From positions 1 through 59,382 of the forward strand of contig CAJOCU010000015.1 in the NCBI GenBank assembly GCA_905233765.1: a DNA stretch of 59,382 bases, given 5' to 3'. The DNA is from an uncultured Bacteroidaceae bacterium (GTDB lineage: Bacteria > Bacteroidota > Bacteroidia > Bacteroidales > Bacteroidaceae). Shown in pieces: positions 1-7,134 of the stretch. A program made the translations under genes and the position numbers. Below the pieces are notes generated by a model. That model saw only the letters and a program-made list of their open reading frames with translations, had not been told where the DNA came from and did not search any database. Every line of letters starts with the position of its first letter. Position 1 is the stretch's first letter.

Positions 1-1
1 C

Positions 2-220
2 TACCCCTATATGTTGGTGCTTGAACTCGCGGACACCTATTTCTATATGAGCCTGTTCGATGTGGTAAAGGACACCGTCACCGCCATTGCGGCCCCGCCC
101 GCCGCCACCGCCACGTGGTACGACCTCAGTGGTCGCAAGATTCATCAATCATCAATCCGCAATCATCAATTGCCCAGGGGCATCTACATCCACGACGGCC
201 GCAAGATCCTCGTGAAATAA
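2..220 (+). CDS. C-terminal end of a T9SS-exported protein (5' end outside window)
   Basis: The open frame enters from the left edge and ends at TAA. What is visible is a type IX secretion C-terminal domain: WYDLSGRKI, a short insert, then LPRGIYIHDGRKILVK. In Bacteroidota this tail directs the protein through the outer membrane and is cleaved or attached at the surface. The enzyme part lies upstream, so the function is unknown. The segment between GRKI and LPRG (bases about 143-172) is a small tandem repeat built on aatcatcaat, which lengthens the usual loop; it looks like repeat expansion inside a coding region. The next gene begins 7 bases downstream, so the two are probably co-transcribed. 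Confidence 0.75.
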   Translation, partial: YPYMLVLELADTYFYMSLFDVVKDTVTAIAAPPAATATWYDLSGRKIHQSSIRNHQLPRGIYIHDGRKILVK

Positions 221-227
221 ACGACCG

Positions 228-1097
228 ATGAAACTACTGACACTTGTTCTTATGACGCTCCTCGCTGCAGGAGGTCATGCCAAAGGCATCTTCCGTTCTC
301 AGACGATGCCCTGCAGCCTGCTAAGCGGCGTTTCCTCGCGCGCGTATGGCATCTATCTGCCGTCTGGCTACGACGCTGACCCTCAGCGGCTGTATCCCGT
401 GCTCTACCTGATGCACGGCGGCGGTGGCGCGCACACCGACTGGGAGCGCTGGAACCACCTGTCGGCGGTGGCTGACAGCCTCATGCGCAACGGCGACATA
501 GACGACATGGTCATCGTATGTCCGGAGGGCAACCAGCAAAACATGATGTATTTCAATGCCTATGCCGACGACAGCGGGACGCCGGACTGGCGCTATGAGG
601 ACTATTTCTTTCAGGAGCTGATACCCTACATCCAAGCCCACTACCGCGTGCGGAGTGACAAGCGAGGACGCGCCATCGGAGGTTTCTCCATGGGTGGCGG
701 TGCTGCCACCGTCTATGGCGTACACCACCCCGAACTCTTCGTGATGGTCTATGACATCAGCGGCTACCTACGGGCGCAGCAGCTCGACTTCCTCAAAGGC
801 GACCCGTCGGCACAGTGGCGCCAGCGCGTCATCGATACCAACAACCCCATCCAACGCATTGAGGACGGGACGGCCGAGGATGTGACAGCGTGGCAGCAGG
901 TGGATTGGAAAGTGGCGGTGGGCGATCATGACTTCACGCTCGAAGCCAACATGGATCTTGTCAAGGCCCTACACAAGAAAGGCATCGCCTGCGCCATGTA
1001 TGTGAACAACGGCGCACACGATGCCCAATGGGTGAATCCCACCTTAGTGGATGTCCTTCAACGAGCCGACAAGAACTTCAAGCGCTCCAGCCACTAA
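228..1097 (+). CDS. Secreted alpha/beta-hydrolase esterase (feruloyl esterase / esterase D-like)
   Basis: A 289-residue protein with an N-terminal signal peptide (MKLLTLVLMTLLAAGGHA). It has the alpha/beta-hydrolase layout of the putative-esterase family. VLYLMHGGGG supplies the oxyanion-hole region, GFSMGGG near residue 150 carries the nucleophile serine, and an acid/histidine pair is plausible in VGDHDF and NNGAHD. Relatives act on acetyl, feruloyl or other ester groups of plant polysaccharides, or on small esters such as S-formylglutathione; the secretion signal favours a polysaccharide-side substrate. It follows the T9SS cargo gene by 7 bases. The substrate cannot be told from the sequence. 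Confidence 0.8.
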   Translation: MKLLTLVLMTLLAAGGHAKGIFRSQTMPCSLLSGVSSRAYGIYLPSGYDADPQRLYPVLYLMHGGGGAHTDWERWNHLSAVADSLMRNGDIDDMVIVCPEGNQQNMMYFNAYADDSGTPDWRYEDYFFQELIPYIQAHYRVRSDKRGRAIGGFSMGGGAATVYGVHHPELFVMVYDISGYLRAQQLDFLKGDPSAQWRQRVIDTNNPIQRIEDGTAEDVTAWQQVDWKVAVGDHDFTLEANMDLVKALHKKGIACAMYVNNGAHDAQWVNPTLVDVLQRADKNFKRSSH

Positions 1098-1182
1098 TCG
1101 CCACAAAACAACAAGTGAATCCTCTTGATGTAAAAAGAGGCCCCCCAACAGTATTTCTTTTTGAAGATATGTAGAATGGGTG

Positions 1183-1280
1183 GTGCCGATGAATTGGAGG
1201 CGGTAGGGCCATTGTTCGTCGTTGGCGAGGCTGGCGGGGGTGAAGACATCGTCGCCGCTGCTGTCGGTGCCCATGTCCCA
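1183..1280 (-). pseudogene. Fragment of a second copy of the HEIGH-zincin gene's 3' part
   Basis: Bases 1183-1280 align without a gap to 2403-2500, which lies inside the zincin gene on the minus strand; by eye roughly three quarters of the bases match. On the minus strand the fragment encodes WDMGTDSSGDDVFTPASLAN followed by DEQWPY, against WDMVTDANGKDVHTPASLAN followed by DEQWPY in the intact gene. Similarity stops sharply at base 1280, where the GNA1162-like reading frame on the other strand begins. It is therefore a leftover of a paralogue or an inserted duplicate, too short to be functional. Confidence 0.75.
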
Positions 1281-1797
1281 AGACTATTTCTATACAACTC
1301 TTTACGCTCCCCTGTGTGAAAAGGGATATTATGTCTATTCCCCCATGATGACCATGGAGATGTTCCAATCGGAGAGTGCGTATGATGCAGAGATGTTTAT
1401 AGAGGCTGACCTTTCCCAATTCCGCAATGTTCTGGGGGCCGACGCTGCCATGTTCACCATCATCAAGTCCTGGAGCAGAAATAAAGTCTTGGGCACATTG
1501 ACAGCTGGGGTAGAATATATCCTGCGCTCAACGAAAACGGGGGAAACCCTCTATAAGCGCGAAGGACTGATCAGCGTTGACACGAGTATCAGATCAAGTA
1601 GTAGCGGAGGATTTGGAGCATTAGCTTCACTTGTGGCGACGGCTATTAACACCGCAGCAACAGACAAAGTTGTAGCTGGTCGAAAATGTACGGTCTTCGT
1701 GCTGAGCGACCTGCCAGAGGGCCGGTATGGAGTTAACTATGACAAAGACCAAGGCTTTCCGGCTGGAAAAAGCTATGTGAAGGCTACGGTCAAATAA
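1222..1797 (+). pseudogene. 5'-broken GNA1162/DUF799-family lipoprotein gene
   Basis: From about residue 18 (DYFYTTLYAPLCEKGYYVYSP) this frame reads like the GNA1162 family (DUF799), outer-membrane lipoproteins usually encoded beside CsgG and DUF4810 proteins. Family members start with a lipoprotein signal peptide. Here residues 1-17 come instead from antisense translation of the zincin fragment at 1183-1280, so no signal sequence or lipobox remains. Both in-frame ATGs upstream of the homologous part (1222 and 1273) lie inside the foreign segment. No csgG or DUF4810 partner is nearby. The remaining body is uninterrupted to TAA, so either the break is recent or a cytosolic product is made. A clear terminator follows at 1848-1885. 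Confidence 0.6.
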
Positions 1798-1847
1798 CGA
1801 CAGTATGCGTTCTCCTAGATACTACAAGAAGGAGAATATGTAAGAGC

Positions 1848-1885
1848 ATTGGCCAACCCATAACAGGTTGGCCAATATTCTTTTT
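1848..1885 (+). terminator. Rho-independent terminator after the GNA1162-like gene
   Basis: An 11-bp perfect stem (attggccaacc, loop cataaca, ggttggccaat) is followed by attcttttt. It lies 50 bases past the stop codon at 1797 and ahead of the convergent gene that ends at 1913. The stem is symmetric, but a T-run is present only in the plus direction. Confidence 0.85.
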
Positions 1886-1912
1886 AGAGAGGTGTAACCT
1901 TGGAGAGAAGAC

Positions 1913-4333
1913 TCAACTGACGGGTATCTGCAGGCGGATGATGCCTTTGTATTCCTTGTCACCGACGGTGCAGATGAAGGCGACGGCAGCGTGGTAGGTG
2001 GTGCCTATGTTGAGTCGTGCGCGCACGCCTGTCACGTTGAGGCTACCAGCTGAATAGGCGATGGTGAGGACGTAGTCGGTGCTGGCGATATTACCCGTGA
2101 TGACATTGGCATCGGCATCGAAGCCCCAATAGTACATATTGGTGATGAGGTGGCTGTCACTCTCGCTGCCGTCGGCATTGAGGGCACGTAGGCGGAGGTT
2201 GGCAGGCTCGTTGCCGGCTCGCAGCGCCTTCACGTCGGCTGACGACATGCCGAGGGCTTCGTAGAGTTCCACCATAGGCAGTTCCAGTTTCACCTGGATG
2301 TTTGTGGTGGTGGCTTTGGTTTTGTCGATGGGCACCTCAATGGGAATGTCTATGTCGTGGCGCTCGTAGTCGGCCGGATAGTAGTACTCACCAGGCAGGT
2401 TTGTGCCTGTGAAGAAGACCTGATAGGGCCACTGCTCGTCGTTGGCAAGGCTGGCAGGAGTGTGGACATCTTTGCCGTTGGCGTCTGTGACCATGTCCCA
2501 GGGGTGATGCCAGTGCTCGGTAGGTGCGCCGCAGACCACAAACCACAGGTTCGTGGTGCCTTCGGGAACGATGAACGTGGCAGTGCCCTCGGGCGCAGCG
2601 GACATCGGGTCATAGACACGCTCGCCGGATGCTGTCAGCGCCACGAAGCCGTAGCGCCAACCCGCCTTATCGATGTTGTAGGCTCTGTAGCCTTTGGCAC
2701 CTGCAATGCCTCGGAAGTCAGCCTTGACGCTGCGACCGGCCTGGGGCACACGCAGACGGATAATGTTGAAGCCGTAGTTCTGGGGGCAGTTGACGGAATC
2801 AACTTGCCACCATCCTTCACCGGCATCCTTGAGCTTCGTGGTGAAGCCGTCGATGCGGCGTCGTCCGTTGTCGCGCAGCGCGTCAATATCCCAGGTGATG
2901 GCGCGACAGGCGTAGTCGTACATATCGCGACAGAAATCCTCGTGGGAGGTATTGGTAAGGCGACGATAGGTTTCCACCGGGTCCTCGGGTCTCACGCTCT
3001 CCATCCACAGGCGACCGATGAAGTCCTGCCCATGGAGCTGGCACCAGTAGTCCTGCACGTAGAAGTTGTCGTAGCGCATCTCCTCATGCAACAGATTGAG
3101 GTGTGATACGCCGTAGATGTTGTTAGCCCAGGTGCTGGTGAACTGCTGCTCGGGATAGACCTTGAAGGCCTGCCACTGCGCACAACTCTCCCACCAGCCG
3201 CACAAGCCTGTGGTGCTCTCTTCGAAGCCCCACTGCCATCCGTGGTTGCGGGGGTCGGAGAAGTCGCAGGCAACGATGTACTGGAAGGTGTGACCTATCT
3301 CGTGCGCCGAGGCGATGTCGGCCTTGACGGCATCGGGGCACACGTCGAGCGTGCCGCACTTGAAGTCAACGCCAGAACCCGTGGCACGCCACTCTGTCTG
3401 GTAGTGCACAAACATGATAATCTTATAGGTATCCTGCGTCCATGAGCTGCCGGGTTTGGGGAAGCCCAACTGGTTGGTGTAAACGCTATAGACCCGCTCT
3501 GCGCGCTGCAGGAACTCGTCGGGATCGAAGGCATAGGCTGCATCGGCCTGTGTAGGATCGAGGCCGAAGTTCGGTTCCCAGAAGACAATGAAATGGTCGG
3601 ACTGCCGTGAACGTGCGAAGCAGTAGCGGCTGTTCTCGTTGTTGAAGTCGTTGTTGCGCAGGTAGTTGGGGCGGTGTACGCCTGCAGCGGGTTCGCTGAG
3701 GAAGAAATGGTCGGCCTTGGTGTAGAGATAGCGTTCTTCCGTCTCGTCGGCGTGGACGACATAGAAGCGCATCGCATCGAAGCGCAGGGTCTCGTCAGCA
3801 GCGAGCTGCAGCTGTATCTTGCTGGTGAGGAAACCATTGCTGGTCACGGTGCCCCAGAGGGTGACGGCTGAGGCCCCCGAGCCCCCTAAAGGGGAGCGGG
3901 ATGCCCCCGAGCCCCCTGAAGGGGAGCGTGGTGCCCCCGAGCCCCCTAAAGGGGAGCGTAGGGGTTGAGGGGTGAGGGATGAGGGGCGCCCGCTCATATC
4001 CCACATGCGGCCGTCAGCATCGAGAATCAGCACCCGACCGCCGTAGAGGAACTTGCGGGGCTGAGGGTTGAGGGGTGAGGGGTGAGGGCTGAGGGTGTTG
4101 ATGCCATCAGGAGCATCGGTGGCTGAGATGTAGAACGTGGCGACCTCAGAGGGGTCGTAGATGTCGTCGTTCACAATCATCCCCGACGCGGTGAAACGCA
4201 CAAAAGTAGGGGTCTCATTGCCCAGAAGATAAAAAATCTCCCTGCCATCGGTCAGGGCCACCACCAAGCTGCGTGCTTGCATGCTGATGATGGCGTTGAC
4301 TGACAGCAGGAGAGAAAGGATGAGGCGTCTCAT
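1913..4333 (-). CDS. Secreted zincin-like protein with HEIGH motif (DUF6055-like) and C-terminal DUF4859-like region
   Basis: An 806-residue protein with a signal peptide ending near QARS. Residues about 20-75 (SLVVALTDGREIFYLLG...FYIS) match an N-terminal module often seen in secreted Prevotella proteins. The core holds AHEIGHTFQY near residue 345, an HExxH zinc motif, followed by WGFEESTTGLCGWWESCAQW with candidate third ligands. This suggests a metallopeptidase of the DUF6055 kind. The C-terminal ~150 residues (TTNIQVKLELPMVELYEALG onward) resemble DUF4859. Between the first module and the core sits low-complexity sequence: three 10-residue repeats of the form SPLGGSGASR, encoded at 3871-3960, flanked by Pro/Ser-rich repeats. 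It is the last gene of the SusC-led operon, which supports a role in degrading a protein substrate outside the cell. Peptidase activity is inferred. Confidence 0.65.
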   Translation of the reverse strand: MRRLILSLLLSVNAIISMQARSLVVALTDGREIFYLLGNETPTFVRFTASGMIVNDDIYDPSEVATFYISATDAPDGINTLSPHPSPLNPQPRKFLYGGRVLILDADGRMWDMSGRPSSLTPQPLRSPLGGSGAPRSPSGGSGASRSPLGGSGASAVTLWGTVTSNGFLTSKIQLQLAADETLRFDAMRFYVVHADETEERYLYTKADHFFLSEPAAGVHRPNYLRNNDFNNENSRYCFARSRQSDHFIVFWEPNFGLDPTQADAAYAFDPDEFLQRAERVYSVYTNQLGFPKPGSSWTQDTYKIIMFVHYQTEWRATGSGVDFKCGTLDVCPDAVKADIASAHEIGHTFQYIVACDFSDPRNHGWQWGFEESTTGLCGWWESCAQWQAFKVYPEQQFTSTWANNIYGVSHLNLLHEEMRYDNFYVQDYWCQLHGQDFIGRLWMESVRPEDPVETYRRLTNTSHEDFCRDMYDYACRAITWDIDALRDNGRRRIDGFTTKLKDAGEGWWQVDSVNCPQNYGFNIIRLRVPQAGRSVKADFRGIAGAKGYRAYNIDKAGWRYGFVALTASGERVYDPMSAAPEGTATFIVPEGTTNLWFVVCGAPTEHWHHPWDMVTDANGKDVHTPASLANDEQWPYQVFFTGTNLPGEYYYPADYERHDIDIPIEVPIDKTKATTTNIQVKLELPMVELYEALGMSSADVKALRAGNEPANLRLRALNADGSESDSHLITNMYYWGFDADANVITGNIASTDYVLTIAYSAGSLNVTGVRARLNIGTTYHAAVAFICTVGDKEYKGIIRLQIPVS
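3871..3960. repeat. Three tandem 30-bp GC-rich repeats inside a coding region
   Basis: Copies at 3871-3900, 3901-3930 and 3931-3960 share the core gcccccgagccccct(a/g)aagg followed by ggagcg and differ at few positions. Each adds exactly ten residues, so the frame is kept. The sequence is a variant of the dispersed repeat at the SusCD operon junctions (C-rich half, A-rich turn, G-rich half). There are no spacers, so it is not a CRISPR array. Copy number could vary by slippage. Confidence 0.85.
4057..4095 (+). repeat. G-run microrepeat with G-quadruplex pattern
   Basis: On the plus strand, runs of 3-4 G are separated by 3-4 base loops (CTGA, TTGA, TGA, TGA, CTGA), giving six consecutive runs. 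This meets the usual G-quadruplex pattern. A weaker copy lies at 3959-3986. It is within the zincin gene, on its template strand, and encodes a Ser/Pro/His/Asn stretch in the protein. Confidence 0.7.
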
Positions 4334-4344
4334 AGAGAGATGTG

Positions 4345-5751
4345 TTATTTCACCTGCACCTTGCGCACGGTACTGCCCTGACGCACGATGAAGGTGCCAT
4401 GCTTGGCATTGGAAGCCGGCACGCGAACGCCGTCGAGGGAATAGAACTCAGCAGGCGCATTGGCGGCAGCCTGAATGTCGCTGATGCCGACAGCCGATAT
4501 GATAGCTTCGGTCTGCTCGAGGGTGTAAGAGATGACGTTGGCGGGCTCCTCCTCACCAGTAGCATAGATGGCGACGACACGAATCTGGAAGGGAAGCGTC
4601 ACCACACCCTGTCCCATGACGTAGTTGGTGGTGTTGACGGCGGGAATGGTGTAGCTGCGGAGTGTGCCGTCATCTACAGTCACGGAGTAGGTAGCGTTGT
4701 AGTAGATGCGGTAGCTCTGAGGCTGTGCGCCTTCGGGGAGAGTCCAGCTGACGGGAATCATATAGGCGAGGACTTCCTTCTCTTCTCCATAATAGTCGGT
4801 GATGGTTGTCATCTCGCCATAGATGTTGCCTGTCACCTGCACATTGCTGACACCCACCTTGGTGTTGTCGAAGACATCGACGGGATCGGAGACGGTGGCA
4901 TTACCGTTGTTGACGACATAGAACGAATAGACGCCATCGAGGAGGACAGCAGTGGTGTAGGTGTTGCCTGTGACCTCAATCCATTCGCCGTTGCAGACGA
5001 TGGCGTTGGCGGTGCCCTGCCATGTGATGGTCACGGTGTTGCCCTCGTTGGCGACGGCGTTGACGGTTGCGGGGGCGTAGTAGCCGTCAATCTCGCCGTA
5101 GGTGTAGTTGGTGAGTGAAGTGGGGTTGTCCTCGGCGTCGAAACGCGTAGCCGTTGTGAGGTTGTTGTTGTCATCGTAGGCATAGATGATGTAGCCTGTC
5201 AGTTCTCCACCCGAGATAGAGGACTCCTTGGTGAGTAGATCGCCGGTGTACTCGTAGGTGGTGGTGCCAATGTCGCGTCCCATGGTGGACATGGTGCGCT
5301 TGACGAGGTGGTCGCTGTCATCGTACTCATTGGCATAGCTGATAACCGTTGCGTACATGCCGCTGGAACGTGTGGAGGTGAGGATGCTGCCGTGGCTGTC
5401 GTAGGTGTAGGTGGTGGTGCTCAGTGAGCGCTCGCCGATGAGTTCCTCCTCGGTCTCGACCTGTCCGTTCGCATTATAGGTGTACTTGTAGATGCGGTCC
5501 TGGTTGTGGTTCGCAAAAATTGTGAGTTCCTCCTGGGTGCAGTGTCCGAGCCCGTCGTAGGTATAGACGGTTTGCGAAACTCCTTCTGTGAGGCTGAGAA
5601 TCATGTTGCCGTTGGCATCATACAAATTGTGTGTCACGGTTGTGGAGAGGTCGGCGACAGAGGCTGTAACCTCCAAGAAGACCTTATCCTCTGCAAAAAC
5701 GTTTGCGGTCAGTGCGAAGGCTGCCGCCAAAGAAAGTACAATCTTTTTCAT
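4345..5751 (-). CDS. T9SS-exported protein with RHS/YD-like repeats
   Basis: A 468-residue protein with a clear signal peptide (KKIVLSLAAAFALTANVFA). Residues ~35-230 contain repeats such as TVYTYDGLGHCTQEE, KYTYNANGQVETEE, TYTYDSHGSILT and IYAYDDNNNLTT. These resemble YD (RHS-type) beta-repeats, which often bind carbohydrate or form a shell. The middle (~230-400) looks like two fibronectin/Ig-type strands regions. The end, FYSLDGVRVPASNAKHGTFI plus a short basic tail, is a type IX sorting domain, so the protein is expected at the cell surface. It starts 35 bases after the stop of the thioredoxin gene and ends 11 bases before the zincin gene, consistent with one operon. No toxin-like C-terminal domain is present, so it is not an RHS toxin. 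Its ligand is unknown. Confidence 0.7.
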   Translation of the reverse strand: MKKIVLSLAAAFALTANVFAEDKVFLEVTASVADLSTTVTHNLYDANGNMILSLTEGVSQTVYTYDGLGHCTQEELTIFANHNQDRIYKYTYNANGQVETEEELIGERSLSTTTYTYDSHGSILTSTRSSGMYATVISYANEYDDSDHLVKRTMSTMGRDIGTTTYEYTGDLLTKESSISGGELTGYIIYAYDDNNNLTTATRFDAEDNPTSLTNYTYGEIDGYYAPATVNAVANEGNTVTITWQGTANAIVCNGEWIEVTGNTYTTAVLLDGVYSFYVVNNGNATVSDPVDVFDNTKVGVSNVQVTGNIYGEMTTITDYYGEEKEVLAYMIPVSWTLPEGAQPQSYRIYYNATYSVTVDDGTLRSYTIPAVNTTNYVMGQGVVTLPFQIRVVAIYATGEEEPANVISYTLEQTEAIISAVGISDIQAAANAPAEFYSLDGVRVPASNAKHGTFIVRQGSTVRKVQVK

Positions 5752-5786
5752 AAGCTTTCTTCAATAAACATAAAACAATCTTTTTA

Positions 5787-7034
5787 TTAACGCAAAATAG
5801 TCGCTGCTTGTGTTGTTGCGGGTTTAGTGCCTTGCGGATTCTGGGCGGGTGCATTGGGCATCTTGCCGTCCATGGCGTTGATGATCATTTCGAGGAGCTC
5901 GTCGGTGGGACGGGAGAGCTTCATATTGCCGACACGGGTCTGGGGTTCGCGCTTGCCCTCGCGGATATCGCTGAGGCGCTTGCGGAGGATGGCCTGCATC
6001 TGGGTCTTGTAGAGCTTGTCGGTGTCGGGAGTGAAGGCCTTTGTCCATCTGGCGAGTTGCATGTCATCGGCATCGAGGGCGGGGTTGGCCATATATTTGC
6101 GAATGTTGTTGAGATAGCTGGTCCAGTCCTTCTGCTTCTCGGCGAGGGTGATGAGGGTCATCAGGCGGTAGTGGTCGGCATTCTGGATCTGGAGACTGTC
6201 GAGGAGGTTGGAGAAGCGGTCGTATTTTTCCTGGTCGAGGGTGGCACTACCATCAGCTTCTATGATGAGCTGGCGCTGGTAGGCGGACATGACATTGGCA
6301 AGCTTCATCTGTACGGGGAACTCGCCGATGGCGTCCATGAGGGTCTGGGGGTGCTGCACGGTGTAGGTGAAGCTCTTGGCGAAGGGGTTGGTGATGTTGC
6401 GCATGAAGACCATGCGGAGGGTACTGTCGGCAGCGAAGGTCTCCTCCTTGCCTTCGAGGATGGCCTCGGCGACATCGTTAGCCTCATCGGCCTTGTAGGA
6501 GGCGTTGAGGGTCTGCAGGTACTCCATCAGGAACTGCGGGTCGCGGTCGCCACTGCGCCAGCGCTGCTGCAGGGGGCCGGAGGAGTTGTCCTGGCTCTTC
6601 TCCTCAAGCACCTTGATGAAGCTCTCGGCATCGTGGTAGCCCAGGATGCGGTTGATTTCCTCGGCGTTGGCGGTGAAGATGACGAAGGTGGGGTACGCCT
6701 GTACCTGTAGCTTCTTGGCCAGCGGGGCGCCATAGGCGGACTCCATGTCGATCTTCAGGTTCACGAACTTGGCGTTCATGTAAGCGCCGACACTCTCCTG
6801 GGGGAAAGTCTCGCGAACCATCTTCTTACAGGGACCGCACCAGGTGGTGTAGCAGTCGAGGAAGATGAGCTTGTTCTCAGCCTGTGCCTTGACGGCAGCC
6901 TGTTCGAGGGTGGTGCCTTCGGGCTCGAAGACGACGCCCTGTGCCAGACTCACCCCCGACCCCTCTCTAAGCAGAGAGGGGAGTATGTACAATAGGGAGA
7001 GCAGCGTTAGTTTAAAAAAGAGATTGTTCTTCAT
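5787..7034 (-). CDS. Secreted thioredoxin-fold protein (CGPC)
   Basis: A 415-residue protein. An N-terminal hydrophobic segment is followed by a thioredoxin domain at ~35-150 with FLDCYTTWCGPCKKM, the classic WCGPC active site, then a cis-proline in QAYPTFVIF. The C-terminal ~250 residues are helical and not recognised. It probably acts as a periplasmic or outer-membrane disulfide oxidoreductase supporting the surface proteins encoded in the same operon. The signal peptide is odd: after a normal LLSLLYI core it reads LPSLLREGSGVSLAQG, because a copy of the GC-rich repeat (6949-6984) lies in the coding sequence just before the cleavage region. This gene follows the PKD-like gene and precedes the YD-repeat gene. 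Confidence 0.8.
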   Translation of the reverse strand: MKNNLFFKLTLLSLLYILPSLLREGSGVSLAQGVVFEPEGTTLEQAAVKAQAENKLIFLDCYTTWCGPCKKMVRETFPQESVGAYMNAKFVNLKIDMESAYGAPLAKKLQVQAYPTFVIFTANAEEINRILGYHDAESFIKVLEEKSQDNSSGPLQQRWRSGDRDPQFLMEYLQTLNASYKADEANDVAEAILEGKEETFAADSTLRMVFMRNITNPFAKSFTYTVQHPQTLMDAIGEFPVQMKLANVMSAYQRQLIIEADGSATLDQEKYDRFSNLLDSLQIQNADHYRLMTLITLAEKQKDWTSYLNNIRKYMANPALDADDMQLARWTKAFTPDTDKLYKTQMQAILRKRLSDIREGKREPQTRVGNMKLSRPTDELLEMIINAMDGKMPNAPAQNPQGTKPATTQAATILR

Positions 7035-7133
7035 TGTTTTTAGTTTTATTCATTATTACGTTATTACGTTATTTCGTTATTATGACTCCTTTCTCCCCTC
7101 CCTAACAGGGGAGGGGTCAGGGGAGGGGCCTCC
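6949..7133. repeat. Junction inverted repeat 1 (thioredoxin 5' end / PKD-like 3' end)
   Basis: The left arm at 6949-6984 (C-rich then G-rich: cacccccgacccctctc, turn, gagaggggag) lies inside the thioredoxin signal-peptide codons. The right arm at 7091-7133 (ctcccctccc, turn, ggggaggggtcaggggagg) lies just after the PKD-like stop codon. The arms are in opposite orientation, and the AT-rich spacer contains the thioredoxin start codon plus cgttatta-type microrepeats. The arms could pair in the operon transcript, leaving the start codon in the loop. Confidence 0.7.
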
Positions 7134-7134
7134 T

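Noticed and set aside
3871..3960. CRISPR-like repeats
   Set aside because: The units are directly adjacent with no spacers, are in frame within a coding region, and no cas genes are present.
4345..5751. RHS toxin
   Set aside because: Only a few YD-like repeats are present and the C-terminus is a T9SS sorting tail; no polymorphic toxin domain and no immunity gene.
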